NCBI GenBank assembly: GCA_020248865.1
Contig: JADCGS010000023.1
Location: forward strand, 21,906-85,905
DNA: 64,000 nt
Reading direction: 5' to 3'
From: Burkholderiales bacterium
GTDB lineage: Bacteria; Pseudomonadota; Gammaproteobacteria; Burkholderiales; Burkholderiaceae_F
In this document: piece after piece, positions 9,641 to 18,282 of the stretch
Position numbering within the stretch: position 1 is the stretch's first letter
Layout: the number at the start of each line of letters is the position of its first letter
Notes under the pieces: model-generated
The model's database searches: none
What the model was told of the DNA's origin: nothing
Seen by the model: only the letters and a program-made list of their open reading frames with translations
Translations under genes and position numbers: made by a program

Positions 9641-9688
9641 GAGGACAGAGCACGCGGGCGCCTGCGGCGCGTCGCGTGGTCTGTCCCC
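9641..9688. repeat. Imperfect hairpin near the Bug receptor gene end
   Basis: Arms at 9641-9656 (GAGGACAGAGCACGCG) and 9673-9688 (CGCGTGGTCTGTCCCC) pair at 14 of 16 positions. The element lies just beyond the stop of the minus-strand Bug receptor gene. It may serve as its terminator, or it may be a dispersed palindromic repeat. Confidence 0.6.
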
Positions 9689-9690
9689 GT

Positions 9691-10677
9691 TTATTGTTCC
9701 AGCTTGATGCCCTGACGTTTCACGAGGTCGATCATCTTGTCGCGCTCGGCGATGATCTGGGCGCGGAACTGCTCGGGGGTGTTGCCGACCGGCTCGGCGG
9801 CCTGCTGGCGCAGTCGCTCGCGCACCGCGGGCGCGTTCACGGCCTTGACCGCGGCGTCGTTGAGGCGGCGGATGACCTCCGGCGGCGTGCCGGCGGGGGC
9901 CACCAGGCCGTACCAGACCTGATCGTTGACCGGCGCCATGTTCAGCTCGGCCAGCGTCGGCACGTTGGGCAGCGCGGCGACCCGCTTGGGGGCCGCCACG
10001 GCGAGCGCGCGCAGCTTGCCCGATTGCACATGCGGCAGCGACGACGGAATGTTGTCGAACAGAATCTCCACCTGGCCGGCCAGCACGTCGTTCAGCGCCG
10101 GGCCGGCGCCGCGGTACGGGATGTGCACGATGAAGGTGCCGCTGGTGGCCTTGAACAGCTCGCCCATCATGTGGCCGATACCGCAGGTGCCCGAGGAGGC
10201 GTAGGACAGCCGGCCTGGGTTGGCCTTCAGGTGCTTGACGAACTCGGCCATGTTCTGTGCCTGGATCTTGCCGGGGTTCACCACGATGATGTTCGGCACC
10301 GCGGCCAGGTTCGTGATGGTGGCGAAGTCGTCGGGCGACCGGTACGGCAGCTTGGCGTTGCAGGCCGGGTTCACCGCCTTGGTCGAGACCGTGGCCACGC
10401 CGATCGTGTAGCCATCGGGCGCGGCCTTGGCCACCTCGGCTGCGCCGATGGCGCCGCCGCCGCCGCCGCGGTTCTCGACCACGACCGGCTGGCCGAGGTT
10501 CTTGCTGAACTCGTCCGACACCATGCGGGCGATGATGTCGGTGGTGCCGCCCGCCGGGAACGGAACGATCAGGCGCACCGGCTTGTTGGGGAACGCCTGG
10601 GCCGAAGCGGCCAACGGCAGCGCCGCGCAGGCAGCCAGCAGCGCGCCGACCAGCAGGCGCGGGAACAGGGGTTTCAT
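9691..10677 (-). CDS. Bug/TctC-family periplasmic solute-binding protein
   Basis: A 328-residue secreted receptor of the tripartite tricarboxylate transporter family, which is greatly expanded in Burkholderiales. ATG 10677 is preceded by AAGGAG, and a signal peptide ends at ASAQA. Family landmarks are FPNKPVRLIVPFPAGGTTDIIAR after the signal peptide, ENRGGGGGAIGAAEVAKAAPDGYT, YASSGTCGIGHMMGEL, HIPYRGAGPALNDVLAG and NVPTLAEL. No TctA/TctB membrane genes are nearby, which is usual for orphan Bug receptors. The ligand, probably a carboxylate, cannot be deduced. Confidence 0.93.
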   Translation of the reverse strand: MKPLFPRLLVGALLAACAALPLAASAQAFPNKPVRLIVPFPAGGTTDIIARMVSDEFSKNLGQPVVVENRGGGGGAIGAAEVAKAAPDGYTIGVATVSTKAVNPACNAKLPYRSPDDFATITNLAAVPNIIVVNPGKIQAQNMAEFVKHLKANPGRLSYASSGTCGIGHMMGELFKATSGTFIVHIPYRGAGPALNDVLAGQVEILFDNIPSSLPHVQSGKLRALAVAAPKRVAALPNVPTLAELNMAPVNDQVWYGLVAPAGTPPEVIRRLNDAAVKAVNAPAVRERLRQQAAEPVGNTPEQFRAQIIAERDKMIDLVKRQGIKLEQ

Positions 10678-10882
10678 GCGGGATCTCCTTGCTTGTTGGG
10701 TCGGACCTCTGCGGCCACCCAACCGCAGGTGACCCGTGCGCCGATCAAGCCGGACGCTATCACGCGGCCCCGCGGGGCGGCACTGAGGGCAGACCATTAG
10801 GGCTGGCCCCGCAGCCGCCGCCGCAGGTCGGTCGTGGCCCGCCCTGCGCTTGCCTGCCGCGCGGCGTGGGGCAGGACCCGGT

Positions 10883-11803
10883 TCAGCGCGCCTTGACGAT
10901 CAGCAGCGGGGTGTCGCAATGCGCCGCCACCCGGGTGGCCACCGACCCCAGCAGGGCGGCCTTGAATGCGCCGTAGCCGTGCGAGCCGATGACCAGCACG
11001 TCTAGCTTGTTCTTCTTCGACCAGACCGCGATCTCGTCGCCGGGGTTGCCGACCAGCGCCACCGCCTGCACGGGCACGCCGGCCTTGTCGAACTGCTTGC
11101 GCATGGGGCCAACCGCGGCATCGAAGGCGCGCGCCTGCAGCGCCTTGATTTCCGCGGCGCTCAGCGCGGGCAGCGCGATGCCGGCCATGTCGGGCATGAC
11201 CGCGCCTGCAAAGTCGGATACCACGTGCAGCAGCGTGAACTGCGGCGCGGCGCCGAACAGTGCGCGATGCCGCAGCACGTACTTGACCGCCTCCTTGCCG
11301 AAGCGCGAGCCGTCGACGGCGATGCCGACCTTCAGCGAGTCGGGCGGCCCCTCCTTCTTGTCGGCACGGCCCACCGCATGGCCGCGCAGCACCAGCAGCG
11401 GCACGGTCGAGCGCGCCAGCACGCCCTGGGTGACCGAGCCGAAGATCAGCCCGGCGAAGGCGCCGTGGCCGTGCGAGCCCATGACGATGAGATCGCTGTC
11501 CTGGCGAGCGGCGGTCGCGGCGACTTCGTCGGGCGCGTGGCCGATCCGCATCGCCGTGCCCGCCTCGACACCGGCCTTCTTCAGCGCGGCCAGCGCCGGC
11601 TTGAGCGCGCGCTGCGCCTGCTCGTCGTAGTACGAGCGCACCACCTCGCGGCCGACCACGCGGGCCGCGCGGGGCGGCACCGGCATTTGCACGTTGAGCA
11701 CCTCGATCTGCGGCGCGCTGCCGACCAGCGTGCTGCGCGATGCGACGAAATGGACGGCCGCCTGGCCGTGCTTGCTGCCGTCGACCGGTACCAGGATCTT
11801 CAT
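10883..11803 (-). CDS. Universal stress protein with two tandem UspA domains
   Basis: A 306-residue protein made of two Usp domains (about 1-145 and 155-306). Each has the ATP-binding signature G-x2-G-x9-G-S/T, seen as GSHGHGAFAGLIFGS and GSHGYGAFKAALLGS. The first domain starts MKILVPVDGSKHGQAA. Tandem Usp proteins act in the cytoplasm in general stress, starvation or energy sensing. A separate single-domain Usp is encoded at 17124-17558. It is flanked by a Bug receptor and by the DUF2892/Crp pair, with no evident operon. Confidence 0.94.
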   Translation of the reverse strand: MKILVPVDGSKHGQAAVHFVASRSTLVGSAPQIEVLNVQMPVPPRAARVVGREVVRSYYDEQAQRALKPALAALKKAGVEAGTAMRIGHAPDEVAATAARQDSDLIVMGSHGHGAFAGLIFGSVTQGVLARSTVPLLVLRGHAVGRADKKEGPPDSLKVGIAVDGSRFGKEAVKYVLRHRALFGAAPQFTLLHVVSDFAGAVMPDMAGIALPALSAAEIKALQARAFDAAVGPMRKQFDKAGVPVQAVALVGNPGDEIAVWSKKNKLDVLVIGSHGYGAFKAALLGSVATRVAAHCDTPLLIVKAR

Positions 11804-11961
11804 GTGCGCTCCCGCGGCGTGTTCAAGGGGACGGACAACTATACGGCGGCCGGCCCGGCAGCCACGCGACCTGCGGCAAGCGCGCTGCCGCCCGCTGGCG
11901 GCAGATCGCGAAGGGCGACGGCGTGCCGCAGCGCCTTGGCCCGGGGCCGGCGCGAACCCGG

Positions 11962-12165
11962 TCAGCGCGCCGAGGCCGGCTTGCCGGGGCAGGTGTCGAA
12001 CCCCGGCAGCGTGTAGGCCGGGCAGGTGCGCAGCAGTCCGGTGGCCAGCGGCAGCGCGCCGATCCAGCCCCAGGCGCCCACCGTTCCGGTGGCCGCGAGC
12101 GCCGGCAAGGCCAGCCCACCGCCGATCCGCAGCCCGCGGTCCAGCCCACCGACATGGGTTTTCAT
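11962..12165 (-). CDS. DUF2892 small membrane protein
   Basis: A 67-residue protein starting MKTHVGGLDRGLRI, the standard opening of DUF2892 (YgaP-C-terminal-like) inner-membrane proteins. Two hydrophobic helices are separated by GWIGALPLATGLL, and the family-typical CPAYTLPGFDTCPG follows with two cysteines. It lies 36 bp downstream of a Crp/Fnr-type regulator in the same direction, probably one operon. DUF2892 proteins often accompany redox or sulfur regulators. The role is unknown. Confidence 0.85.
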   Translation of the reverse strand: MKTHVGGLDRGLRIGGGLALPALAATGTVGAWGWIGALPLATGLLRTCPAYTLPGFDTCPGKPASAR

Positions 12166-12201
12166 ACCGTTACTCCAGACCGTGAATCGACCGGGCGAAC
12201 G

Positions 12202-12918
12202 CTACGGCGCAGGAGCGGCCGGGTCTGTGACCGCGCTCACCGGCGCCGCGCCGCCGGCCCGATGACGCAGGGCGCGCGGGTCGAGGATCTCGATGGCGCC
12301 GCGCCCCAGCCGGACCCAGCCGCGCGACTCGAAGTGCTTGAGTTGCCGGCTGACCGACTCGCGCGAGGCCCCCAGTGCCTGCGCCAGCTGCTCGTGCGAG
12401 GTCGAGCGGCGGCGACCCTTGCCCAGCAGCATCGCGGCCAGCCGCTGGTCCAGGCGCTGGAAGCCGACCGCCTCGACCAGCTCCATCAGCCGCATCAGCC
12501 GGTCGGCAAACAGGCCGAACACCTCGGCCCGGAACGGCGCGTGCTGCGCCAGCAGCCGGTCGAACAGCGGGCGCGGCAGCAGCGCGAGGTCCACGTCGGT
12601 CTCGCAGTGGCCGTGCGCGCCGTAGCGGGTGTTGCCGAGCATGCAGGCGGTCGACATCACACAGCTTTCGCCGCTTTCGACGTCGTACAGGAGCAGCTCG
12701 CGGCCGTTTTCGAGCGTCCGCCTCACCTGCACGCGGCCGGCCAGCACGATCGGAAAGCCGGGGCAGGCCTCGTGCGGCCGGAACACCGGCGCACCGGCCG
12801 GCAGGTGCATCGTCTGCACCTGCGCCGCCAGCTCATGGTCCAGCTCCGGCGTCAGCCCGGCGAGCGACGGCATGGCCGCCTTCACCTGGCGCAGCAGTTC
12901 GTTGCGGTCGTCGGTCAC
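12202..12918 (-). CDS. Crp/Fnr-family transcriptional regulator
   Basis: A 238-residue regulator. An effector domain of the cyclic-nucleotide-binding fold covers about residues 20-140 (LPAGAPVFRPHEACPGFPIVL, GRELLLYDVESGESC). A long dimerisation helix follows, then a Crp-type winged helix near 170-215 with TSHEQLAQALGASRESVSRQLKHFESRGWV. Cysteines at about 53, 85, 92 and 104 lie in the effector domain rather than in the N-terminal cluster of true Fnr, so a direct redox sensor of another kind is possible. The downstream DUF2892 gene is the likely co-transcribed partner. Confidence 0.9.
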   Translation of the reverse strand: MTDDRNELLRQVKAAMPSLAGLTPELDHELAAQVQTMHLPAGAPVFRPHEACPGFPIVLAGRVQVRRTLENGRELLLYDVESGESCVMSTACMLGNTRYGAHGHCETDVDLALLPRPLFDRLLAQHAPFRAEVFGLFADRLMRLMELVEAVGFQRLDQRLAAMLLGKGRRRSTSHEQLAQALGASRESVSRQLKHFESRGWVRLGRGAIEILDPRALRHRAGGAAPVSAVTDPAAPAP

Positions 12919-13248
12919 GGTGCGCGAGGTTCTCGGCCGGTCGGCGGCAGTGCTGCCAGCGTAGCGCGCGGCGGCTTGTCTCGCAGTCGGCGCGCCGCGC
13001 CTGGGCTCCCATCAAGTGCGCACCGACGCCGGGGCGGGGCCGGCACGGGCGCGCCGTGGCGCGGCGGTTGCGGGCCGTTGCCCACCGCGCGGACGGTCGC
13101 GGTCACGACGAAGCGAAGGCGAAGGCGAAGCCAACGGCGCCGGCGACGGCGACGGTGATGCCGCGCAGCGCGCTTATCCTACCGATGTTCGGCCGGATCG
13201 ATCCCCGGCCGCGCGCCCGCTGCGGGAGTCGCCCGCAGGACCCGCCCC
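12919..13248. other. Intergenic region with short GC-rich repeats
   Basis: This 330-bp gap between the divergent Crp/Fnr gene and the antiporter gene holds no credible gene. It contains a GGCGAA-type hexamer run at about 13110-13130 and a GGCGAC run after it. Promoters for both flanking genes must lie here, but none is clear. Confidence 0.5.
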
Positions 13249-14952
13249 ATGTTCATCGACCTCGTCAACCAGTGGCTGCTGCTGGGAGCGCTGATCGCGC
13301 TCGTCGGCCTCGTGCTCGGCGCGCTGTCGTCGCGCCGCGGCGTGCCGTTCCTGCTGGTGTTCCTGGTGGTCGGCATGCTGGCCGGCGAAGACGGGCCGGG
13401 CGGGATCGAGTTCGACGACCACCGGCTGAGCTTCCTCATCGGCAACCTGGCGCTGGCCGTCATCCTGCTCGACGGTGGCCTGCGCACCAGTGTGGCCTCT
13501 TTCCGTGTCGCCTTCCGGCCCGCGCTGGCGCTGGCCACGGTCGGCGTGGCGCTGACCGCGGCGCTGCTGGCGCTGGCGGCGCGCTGGCTGCTCGGACTGG
13601 ACTGGATGACCGCGCTGCTGCTGGGTGCGGTGGTGGCCTCGACCGACGCGGCCGCTGTGTTCGCGCTGCTGAAGGCCAGCGGTGCCCGCCTGAACGAGCG
13701 GGTCGCCAACACGCTGGAGGTCGAGTCCGGCGTCAACGACCCGATGGCGGTGTTCATGACCATCACGCTGATCGGTCTGGCTGCCGGCACGCTGGAGCCG
13801 ACGGCCTTCGGCCTGGCGCGGATGTTCGTGCTGCAGATCGGCCTCGGTCTGGCGCTCGGCGCGGTGCTGGGCTGGCTGCTGGCGCAGTTGACCGAGCGCC
13901 TGCATCTGAACGACGGCCTGACCGCGCTGCTGGTGTGCGCGGGTGGCGTGGCGATTTTCGCCGCTACCAACGCACTGGGCGGCAGCGGCTTCCTCGCCGT
14001 CTACCTGGCCGGCGTGATCGTCGGCAACCGCGCGCAGCGCCTGAGCGCGGCGGTGCTGCAATCGATGGACGGCCTGGCCTGGCTGGCGCAGGCCGGCATG
14101 TTCCTGCTGCTGGGGCTGCTGGTCACGCCGCGCGACCTGCTGGCGGTGCTGGCCCCGGCGGTGGCCATCGCCATGCTGCTGATGCTGGTGGCGCGGCCTC
14201 TGGCCTGCGCGCTGTGCCTGGCGCCGTTTCGCTTTGCGCCGCGCGAGACCGTTTTCATCGGCTGGGTCGGGCTGCGCGGGGCGGTGCCGATCGTGCTGGC
14301 GATCTTTCCCCTGCTGGCGCATCTGCCGCAGGCGCAGTTGATCTTCAACGTCGCTTTCGTCGTGGTGCTCGCCTCGCTGCTGCTGCAGGGCATGACGATC
14401 GCGCCGGCGGCGCGCCGGCTCGGTGTGGTGCTGCCGCCGCGCCTGGAGCCGGCGCTGCGCGCGCCGTTCGATGCGGCCGGCGCGCAGGAGCTGACGCAGT
14501 TCGTGCTGCCTTCCGAGCACCCCTGGCTGGGCGCCAGCGCCGCGCAGCTCGAACTGCCCGAAGGCACCCGTCTGCTGGCCGTGGCGCGCGGCGGGCGCGT
14601 GCTCGAGCAGGCCAGCGCCGGCGCGCTGCAGGCCGATGATGCGCTGTGGTTCGTCAGCGCGCCGACCGCCGTCGAGCGCCTGACCGACCGCTTCAGCGCG
14701 GGCCAGGCGCCGGCTGGTGCGTCGGCACCCCTGCGCTTCGTGCTCGACGGCGACGTGCCGCTGGCCGAGGTGATGGCGCTGTACGGCCTGGGCAGCGGCG
14801 CGCCCCCGCCGCCGCTCACGCTGGCGCAGGCGTTGTGCGAGCACAACGCCCGGCCGGTGGAGGGCGACAGCGTGCAACTGCAGGGCTTTCGCCTGACGGT
14901 GGTGGAAATGGACGGCGAGCGCATCGCCAAGGTGGCGTTCACGGTGGGCTGA
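13249..14952 (+). CDS. cvrA: Potassium/proton antiporter (CvrA/NhaP2 type)
   Basis: A 567-residue CPA1-family inner-membrane antiporter. About 12 hydrophobic segments run to residue 390, with the ion-binding region VVASTDAAAVFALL and EVESGVNDPMAVF. GLRGAVPIVLAIFPLL lies in the last third. The cytoplasmic tail (about 400-567) contains a TrkA_C-like segment (LPEGTRLLAVARGG) and a CorC_HlyC-like C-terminus ending GERIAKVAFTVG. This layout matches CvrA/NhaP2 antiporters that expel K+ in exchange for H+. The K+ specificity is inferred from the architecture. Confidence 0.88.
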   Translation: MFIDLVNQWLLLGALIALVGLVLGALSSRRGVPFLLVFLVVGMLAGEDGPGGIEFDDHRLSFLIGNLALAVILLDGGLRTSVASFRVAFRPALALATVGVALTAALLALAARWLLGLDWMTALLLGAVVASTDAAAVFALLKASGARLNERVANTLEVESGVNDPMAVFMTITLIGLAAGTLEPTAFGLARMFVLQIGLGLALGAVLGWLLAQLTERLHLNDGLTALLVCAGGVAIFAATNALGGSGFLAVYLAGVIVGNRAQRLSAAVLQSMDGLAWLAQAGMFLLLGLLVTPRDLLAVLAPAVAIAMLLMLVARPLACALCLAPFRFAPRETVFIGWVGLRGAVPIVLAIFPLLAHLPQAQLIFNVAFVVVLASLLLQGMTIAPAARRLGVVLPPRLEPALRAPFDAAGAQELTQFVLPSEHPWLGASAAQLELPEGTRLLAVARGGRVLEQASAGALQADDALWFVSAPTAVERLTDRFSAGQAPAGASAPLRFVLDGDVPLAEVMALYGLGSGAPPPPLTLAQALCEHNARPVEGDSVQLQGFRLTVVEMDGERIAKVAFTVG

Positions 14953-15068
14953 GAGGCTGAGAAGCGGCGCCGTGCGACGCGCTGCCGCCGGCGGCGACAG
15001 GCCGCACGCGGCGCCGCGGGAACTCGGGCAGCATCTGCCGACCTAATGCGAGGCCCTCTGGAGAAGCC

Positions 15069-16076
15069 ATGCACACTGCGGAACAGAAATCCATCCTCAC
15101 CATCGCCCTGCTCGCTGCCTTTGCCGACGGCAGCAAGGGCGACGCCGAACGCGCCGAGGTGCGGCGCGTAGCCGAGTCGCTGGCGGCCCCCGAGCTGAAT
15201 CTCGCCGCGCTCTACCAGGACGTGCTCCTCAAGCGTGTCGGTCTGGCGTCGGCGGTGGCCGGACTGTCCAGCCCGGAGCTGCGCCAGCTCGCCTTCGAGC
15301 TGGCGGTGGGCGTGTGCGATGCCGACGGCCTGCGCAACGAGCAGGAGACGCGCTTCCTTGCCGAACTCGGGCAGGCGCTCGGCCTGTCGCAACCGCAGAT
15401 GGCCGAGCCGGCGGCCACCGCCGACGCGTTAGCCACGGTGCCGCTGGACGAGTTGCCCGGTGCCGTCCCGGCCGCAGCCGCTGCGGCCACGGCGGCCACG
15501 GCAACTGCGACCGCGACCGCCGCCGCACCCGGTCCGGTGGTGGCCGCGGTGCCGGCCCGCAGCGACGCCGAGCTCGACCAGACGATCCTCAACTACTCGA
15601 TCCTCAACGGCGCGCTCGAGCTGCTGCCGCAGTCGATGGCCAGCATGGCCATCATTCCGCTGCAGATGAAAATGGTCTATCGCATCGGCAAGGCCCACGG
15701 CTACGAGCTGGACCGCGGCCACATCAAGGACCTGCTCGCCACCCTCGGGGTCGGCCTGACCGGCCAGTACCTCGAAGACATCGGCCGCAAGCTGGTCGGC
15801 GGGCTGCTCGGCCGCGCGGCCGGCCGAATGGCCGGCTCGCTGGCCCGCGGCGCCACCGGCGTGGCGTTTTCCTTCGCCACCACCTACGCGCTCGGGCACG
15901 TCGCCAAGCGCTACTACGCCGGCGGTCGCACCATGAGCGCGCAGATGCTCAAGGACGCCTACGGCTCGATGGTCGGCCAGGCGCGCGGCCTGCAGTCGCA
16001 GTACATGCCGCAGATCGAGCAGCAGGCGCGCACCGTGGACGTCGGCAAGATCGTGCAGATGGTGCGTGCCAGCTGA
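15069..16076 (+). CDS. TerB-like / DUF697 two-domain protein
   Basis: A 335-residue protein with an N-terminal helical TerB-like domain (1-120; ILTIALLAAFADGSKGDAERAEV and VCDADGLRNEQE repeat the acidic TerB pattern). A low-complexity Ala/Thr/Val linker (about 125-170) follows, then a C-terminal DUF697 (YcjF-like) domain with the helices ALELLPQSMASMAIIPLQMKMVY and GVGLTGQYLEDIGRK and a Gly/Ala-rich hydrophobic stretch. TerB domains bind metal ions in tellurite or stress systems, and DUF697 proteins sit at the membrane. The combined function is unknown. GGAGA precedes the ATG. Confidence 0.85.
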   Translation: MHTAEQKSILTIALLAAFADGSKGDAERAEVRRVAESLAAPELNLAALYQDVLLKRVGLASAVAGLSSPELRQLAFELAVGVCDADGLRNEQETRFLAELGQALGLSQPQMAEPAATADALATVPLDELPGAVPAAAAAATAATATATATAAAPGPVVAAVPARSDAELDQTILNYSILNGALELLPQSMASMAIIPLQMKMVYRIGKAHGYELDRGHIKDLLATLGVGLTGQYLEDIGRKLVGGLLGRAAGRMAGSLARGATGVAFSFATTYALGHVAKRYYAGGRTMSAQMLKDAYGSMVGQARGLQSQYMPQIEQQARTVDVGKIVQMVRAS

Positions 16077-16123
16077 ACCGGGCCGCGCAGGCGCGCGGAA
16101 CGCGGCCGCTATGCTCCGCGCCG

Positions 16124-17014
16124 ATGTCCGACCGCTCCGGCCCGGCCCAGCCGGCCGCTTCTTCCGCTGATCTCGCGCGCCGCTTCGGCGGCGTGGCGCG
16201 GCTGTACGGTGGGCCGGCGCAGGCGCGCTTTGCGGCCGCGCATGCGGTGGTGGTGGGCATCGGCGGGGTGGGCTCCTGGGCGGCCGAGGCACTGGCGCGC
16301 AGCGCGGTCGGCCGCCTGACTCTGGTGGACCTCGATCACATTGCCGAGAGCAACACCAACCGGCAGATCCACGCGCTGGGTGCGGCTTACGGTCGCGCCA
16401 AGGTGGACGCGATGGCCGAGCGCATCCGCGCCATCAACCCGGCGGCGCAGGTGCAGACCGTGGAGGACTTCGTCACGCCCGACAACGCGGCCGAACTGCT
16501 CGGCCGCCTGCAGCCGGTCGACGTGGTCGTCGACTGCATCGACCAGGTGCAGGCCAAGGCGGCGCTGCTGGCGCAGTGCCGTCGCCTGGGCGTGTTGGTC
16601 GTGACCTGCGGTGCGGCTGGCGGCCGGCTCGACCCGACCCGCCTGCGCAGCGATGACCTGGCGCGCGCGCAGGGCGATCCCCTGCTGGCCAAGCTGCGCT
16701 ACCGGCTGCGGCGTCAGCACGGTTTTCCGGCCGAAGCGGCCGGCCGGGTGCGCAAGTTCGGTATCAGCGCCGTGTTCTCGGACGAGCCGGTCCGGCGGCC
16801 GCTCGCCGCCGAGTGCGCAGTCGATCTGCGGGGCGTCGACACGGGCCAGGCCGCGGCTGCGCCGCAGGGCCTGTCCTGCGCGGGCTATGGCTCGGCCGTC
16901 ACCGTGACGGCACCGCTTGGTTTTGCCGCCGCCGCCGTGGCGTTGCGCCTGCTCGCCAGCGGGTGCGCTGCGGCGCCCGCGCCGGGGGCCCGGGCTGCTG
17001 CGGCGACGGCTTGA
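16124..17014 (+). CDS. tcdA: tRNA threonylcarbamoyladenosine dehydratase
   Basis: A 296-residue ThiF/E1-like ATP-dependent enzyme. TcdA (CsdL) cyclises t6A to ct6A at position 37 of ANN-decoding tRNAs. Landmarks are ARRFGGVARLYG, the nucleotide-binding VVVGIGGVGSWAAEALARS, LTLVDLDHIAESNTNRQ, DCIDQVQAKAAL and GISAVFSDEPV. ATG 16124 gives the normal N-terminus. The neighbouring TerB-like gene ends 47 bases upstream. Confidence 0.94.
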   Translation: MSDRSGPAQPAASSADLARRFGGVARLYGGPAQARFAAAHAVVVGIGGVGSWAAEALARSAVGRLTLVDLDHIAESNTNRQIHALGAAYGRAKVDAMAERIRAINPAAQVQTVEDFVTPDNAAELLGRLQPVDVVVDCIDQVQAKAALLAQCRRLGVLVVTCGAAGGRLDPTRLRSDDLARAQGDPLLAKLRYRLRRQHGFPAEAAGRVRKFGISAVFSDEPVRRPLAAECAVDLRGVDTGQAAAAPQGLSCAGYGSAVTVTAPLGFAAAAVALRLLASGCAAAPAPGARAAAATA

Positions 17015-17123
17015 AACGGATTGAAACGGCTTGATGCGCCTTGATGGCCGTCAAGTGCCGCCCGGCACGCCGTGTCACGATGCCCTCGACAGCTGCAGAG
17101 AAGGCGCCGCGCGCCAACCCATC

Positions 17124-17558
17124 ATGTTCAAGAAGATCCTGCTGCCGACCGACGGCTCCGAACTGTCCGACAAGGCCATCGCGGGCGCCATGCAGATGGC
17201 CGCCAAGCTGGGGGCCGGGATCGTCGGGCTCACGGTGGTGGAGCCCTATTCGTACTCCTCGCTGTCGGAGTACCGGCCCGAGTCGTTCGACGACTACGAG
17301 GCCCGCATGAACGAGGCTGCGGCCGAGCGGCTGGCCAAGGTCAAGTCCGCGGCGGCAGCGGCCGGTGTGGCGATCGAGACGACCACGGTCAAGTCCTTCT
17401 CGCCCTACGAGGCCATCATCGAAACCGCGAGCAAGAACGGCTGCGACGTGATCTTCATGGCTTCGCACGGCCGCCGCGGGCTGAACGCGTTGCTGCTCGG
17501 CAGTGAGACGCAGAAGGTACTGACGCACTCGACCGTACCGGTCATGGTGTACCGCTAA
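17124..17558 (+). CDS. Universal stress protein UspA family
   Basis: A single-domain Usp of 144 residues starting MFKKILLPTDGSELSDKA, with the ATP-binding signature GRRGLNALLLGSETQKVL followed by STVPVMVYR. ATG 17124 is chosen because the conserved MFKKIL opening starts there. It is probably a general stress or starvation factor. The gene precedes a hemerythrin-like gene after a 279-bp gap rich in inverted repeats. Confidence 0.94.
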   Translation: MFKKILLPTDGSELSDKAIAGAMQMAAKLGAGIVGLTVVEPYSYSSLSEYRPESFDDYEARMNEAAAERLAKVKSAAAAAGVAIETTTVKSFSPYEAIIETASKNGCDVIFMASHGRRGLNALLLGSETQKVLTHSTVPVMVYR

Positions 17559-17837
17559 CGCGGGCACCTGTTGGCGGGCCAGCGCGCCCGCCCCGAAGGG
17601 CCGAGCACCAACCCCGACTCGATCGGGGGGCGGGGCTACGGCCCTTCGCCTTTCCGGGCGAACCCAACCGCGTCAGGCGCCGCCGACCTGCCGCAGGACG
17701 GCCGCCGGTGGCTGCGCCCCGCCCGCTGGCCTCACAGCCGGTTGCGGACGCATGCCCGCCGGCCCTGCGGATTGCCCTCGGTCAAGCGACGCCGTCGGGG
17801 GCGCACTTACCGTGGCGCAAACCCTTGGAGATCCGCC
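17559..17837. other. Intergenic region with nested inverted repeats
   Basis: CGAAGGGCCG at 17594-17603 pairs with CGGCCCTTCG at 17639-17648 around a G/C-rich hairpin (ACCCCGA/TCGGGG). This probably forms a stable structure in the usp 3' region. There is no T-run and no gene in this gap. Confidence 0.5.
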
Positions 17838-18233
17838 ATGGCCGCTGCCGCTGTTCCCGTCCGCCACGCCGAGATTCTGGTCGGCTTCAAGCCGATCGAC
17901 GACCTGCACCGCGAGTTCGAGTCGATCCTCGAAGCGCTCAACGACCCGGCGCAGGCCGACTACGGCGAGCACCTGCTGGCGCTGCACGAGCACCTGCTGC
18001 GCCACTGCGGCACCGAAGAGGCGTTCATGAAGCAGGAAAGCTATCCGCACCTGGCGCGCCACAAGCGCGCGCACGAGCAGCTGCTCGAGTCGGTGTCGGA
18101 CGTACGGCGCCGCTTCGATGCCGGCGACATCGAGGGGGTGCGCCGGTACGCCGCCGACCTCATGAACTGGTTCAGCATCCACGCGCAGAACGAGGACGCC
18201 GAGCTGGCCGGTTTCCTGAAGGGCATCGGCTGA
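17838..18233 (+). CDS. Bacteriohemerythrin
   Basis: A 131-residue four-helix hemerythrin-like protein that would bind oxygen at a non-heme di-iron centre. The expected ligands are in order: His24, His56 with Glu60 (HxxxE), His75 and His79 (HxxxH), and His115 with Asp120 (HxxxxD). These are the canonical seven. Extra histidines at 50, 52 and 71 lie next to them. There is no fused chemotaxis or signalling domain. Such proteins carry or sense oxygen, nitric oxide or iron. Confidence 0.9.
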   Translation: MAAAAVPVRHAEILVGFKPIDDLHREFESILEALNDPAQADYGEHLLALHEHLLRHCGTEEAFMKQESYPHLARHKRAHEQLLESVSDVRRRFDAGDIEGVRRYAADLMNWFSIHAQNEDAELAGFLKGIG

Positions 18234-18244
18234 TCGGCCCGGGG

Positions 18245-18265
18245 CCGCGCGCGCTGCGCGCGCGG
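18245..18265. terminator. GC hairpin between convergent genes
   Basis: A perfect 9-bp inverted repeat CCGCGCGCG / CGCGCGCGG with a three-base loop lies between the convergent hemerythrin and GNAT genes. There is no T-run, so it is a tentative bidirectional terminator. Confidence 0.45.
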
Positions 18266-18282
18266 CGGCAGCGCGGCGGGCG

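Noticed and set aside
9628..10800. Plus-strand frame opposite the first Bug receptor gene
   Set aside because: Its composition is His/Arg/Gly-rich and the opposite strand shows a complete signal peptide and Bug motifs.
12915..13294. Small frames in the gap upstream of the antiporter gene
   Set aside because: Products are Arg/Gly/Asp-rich from hexamer repeats and lack ribosome sites.
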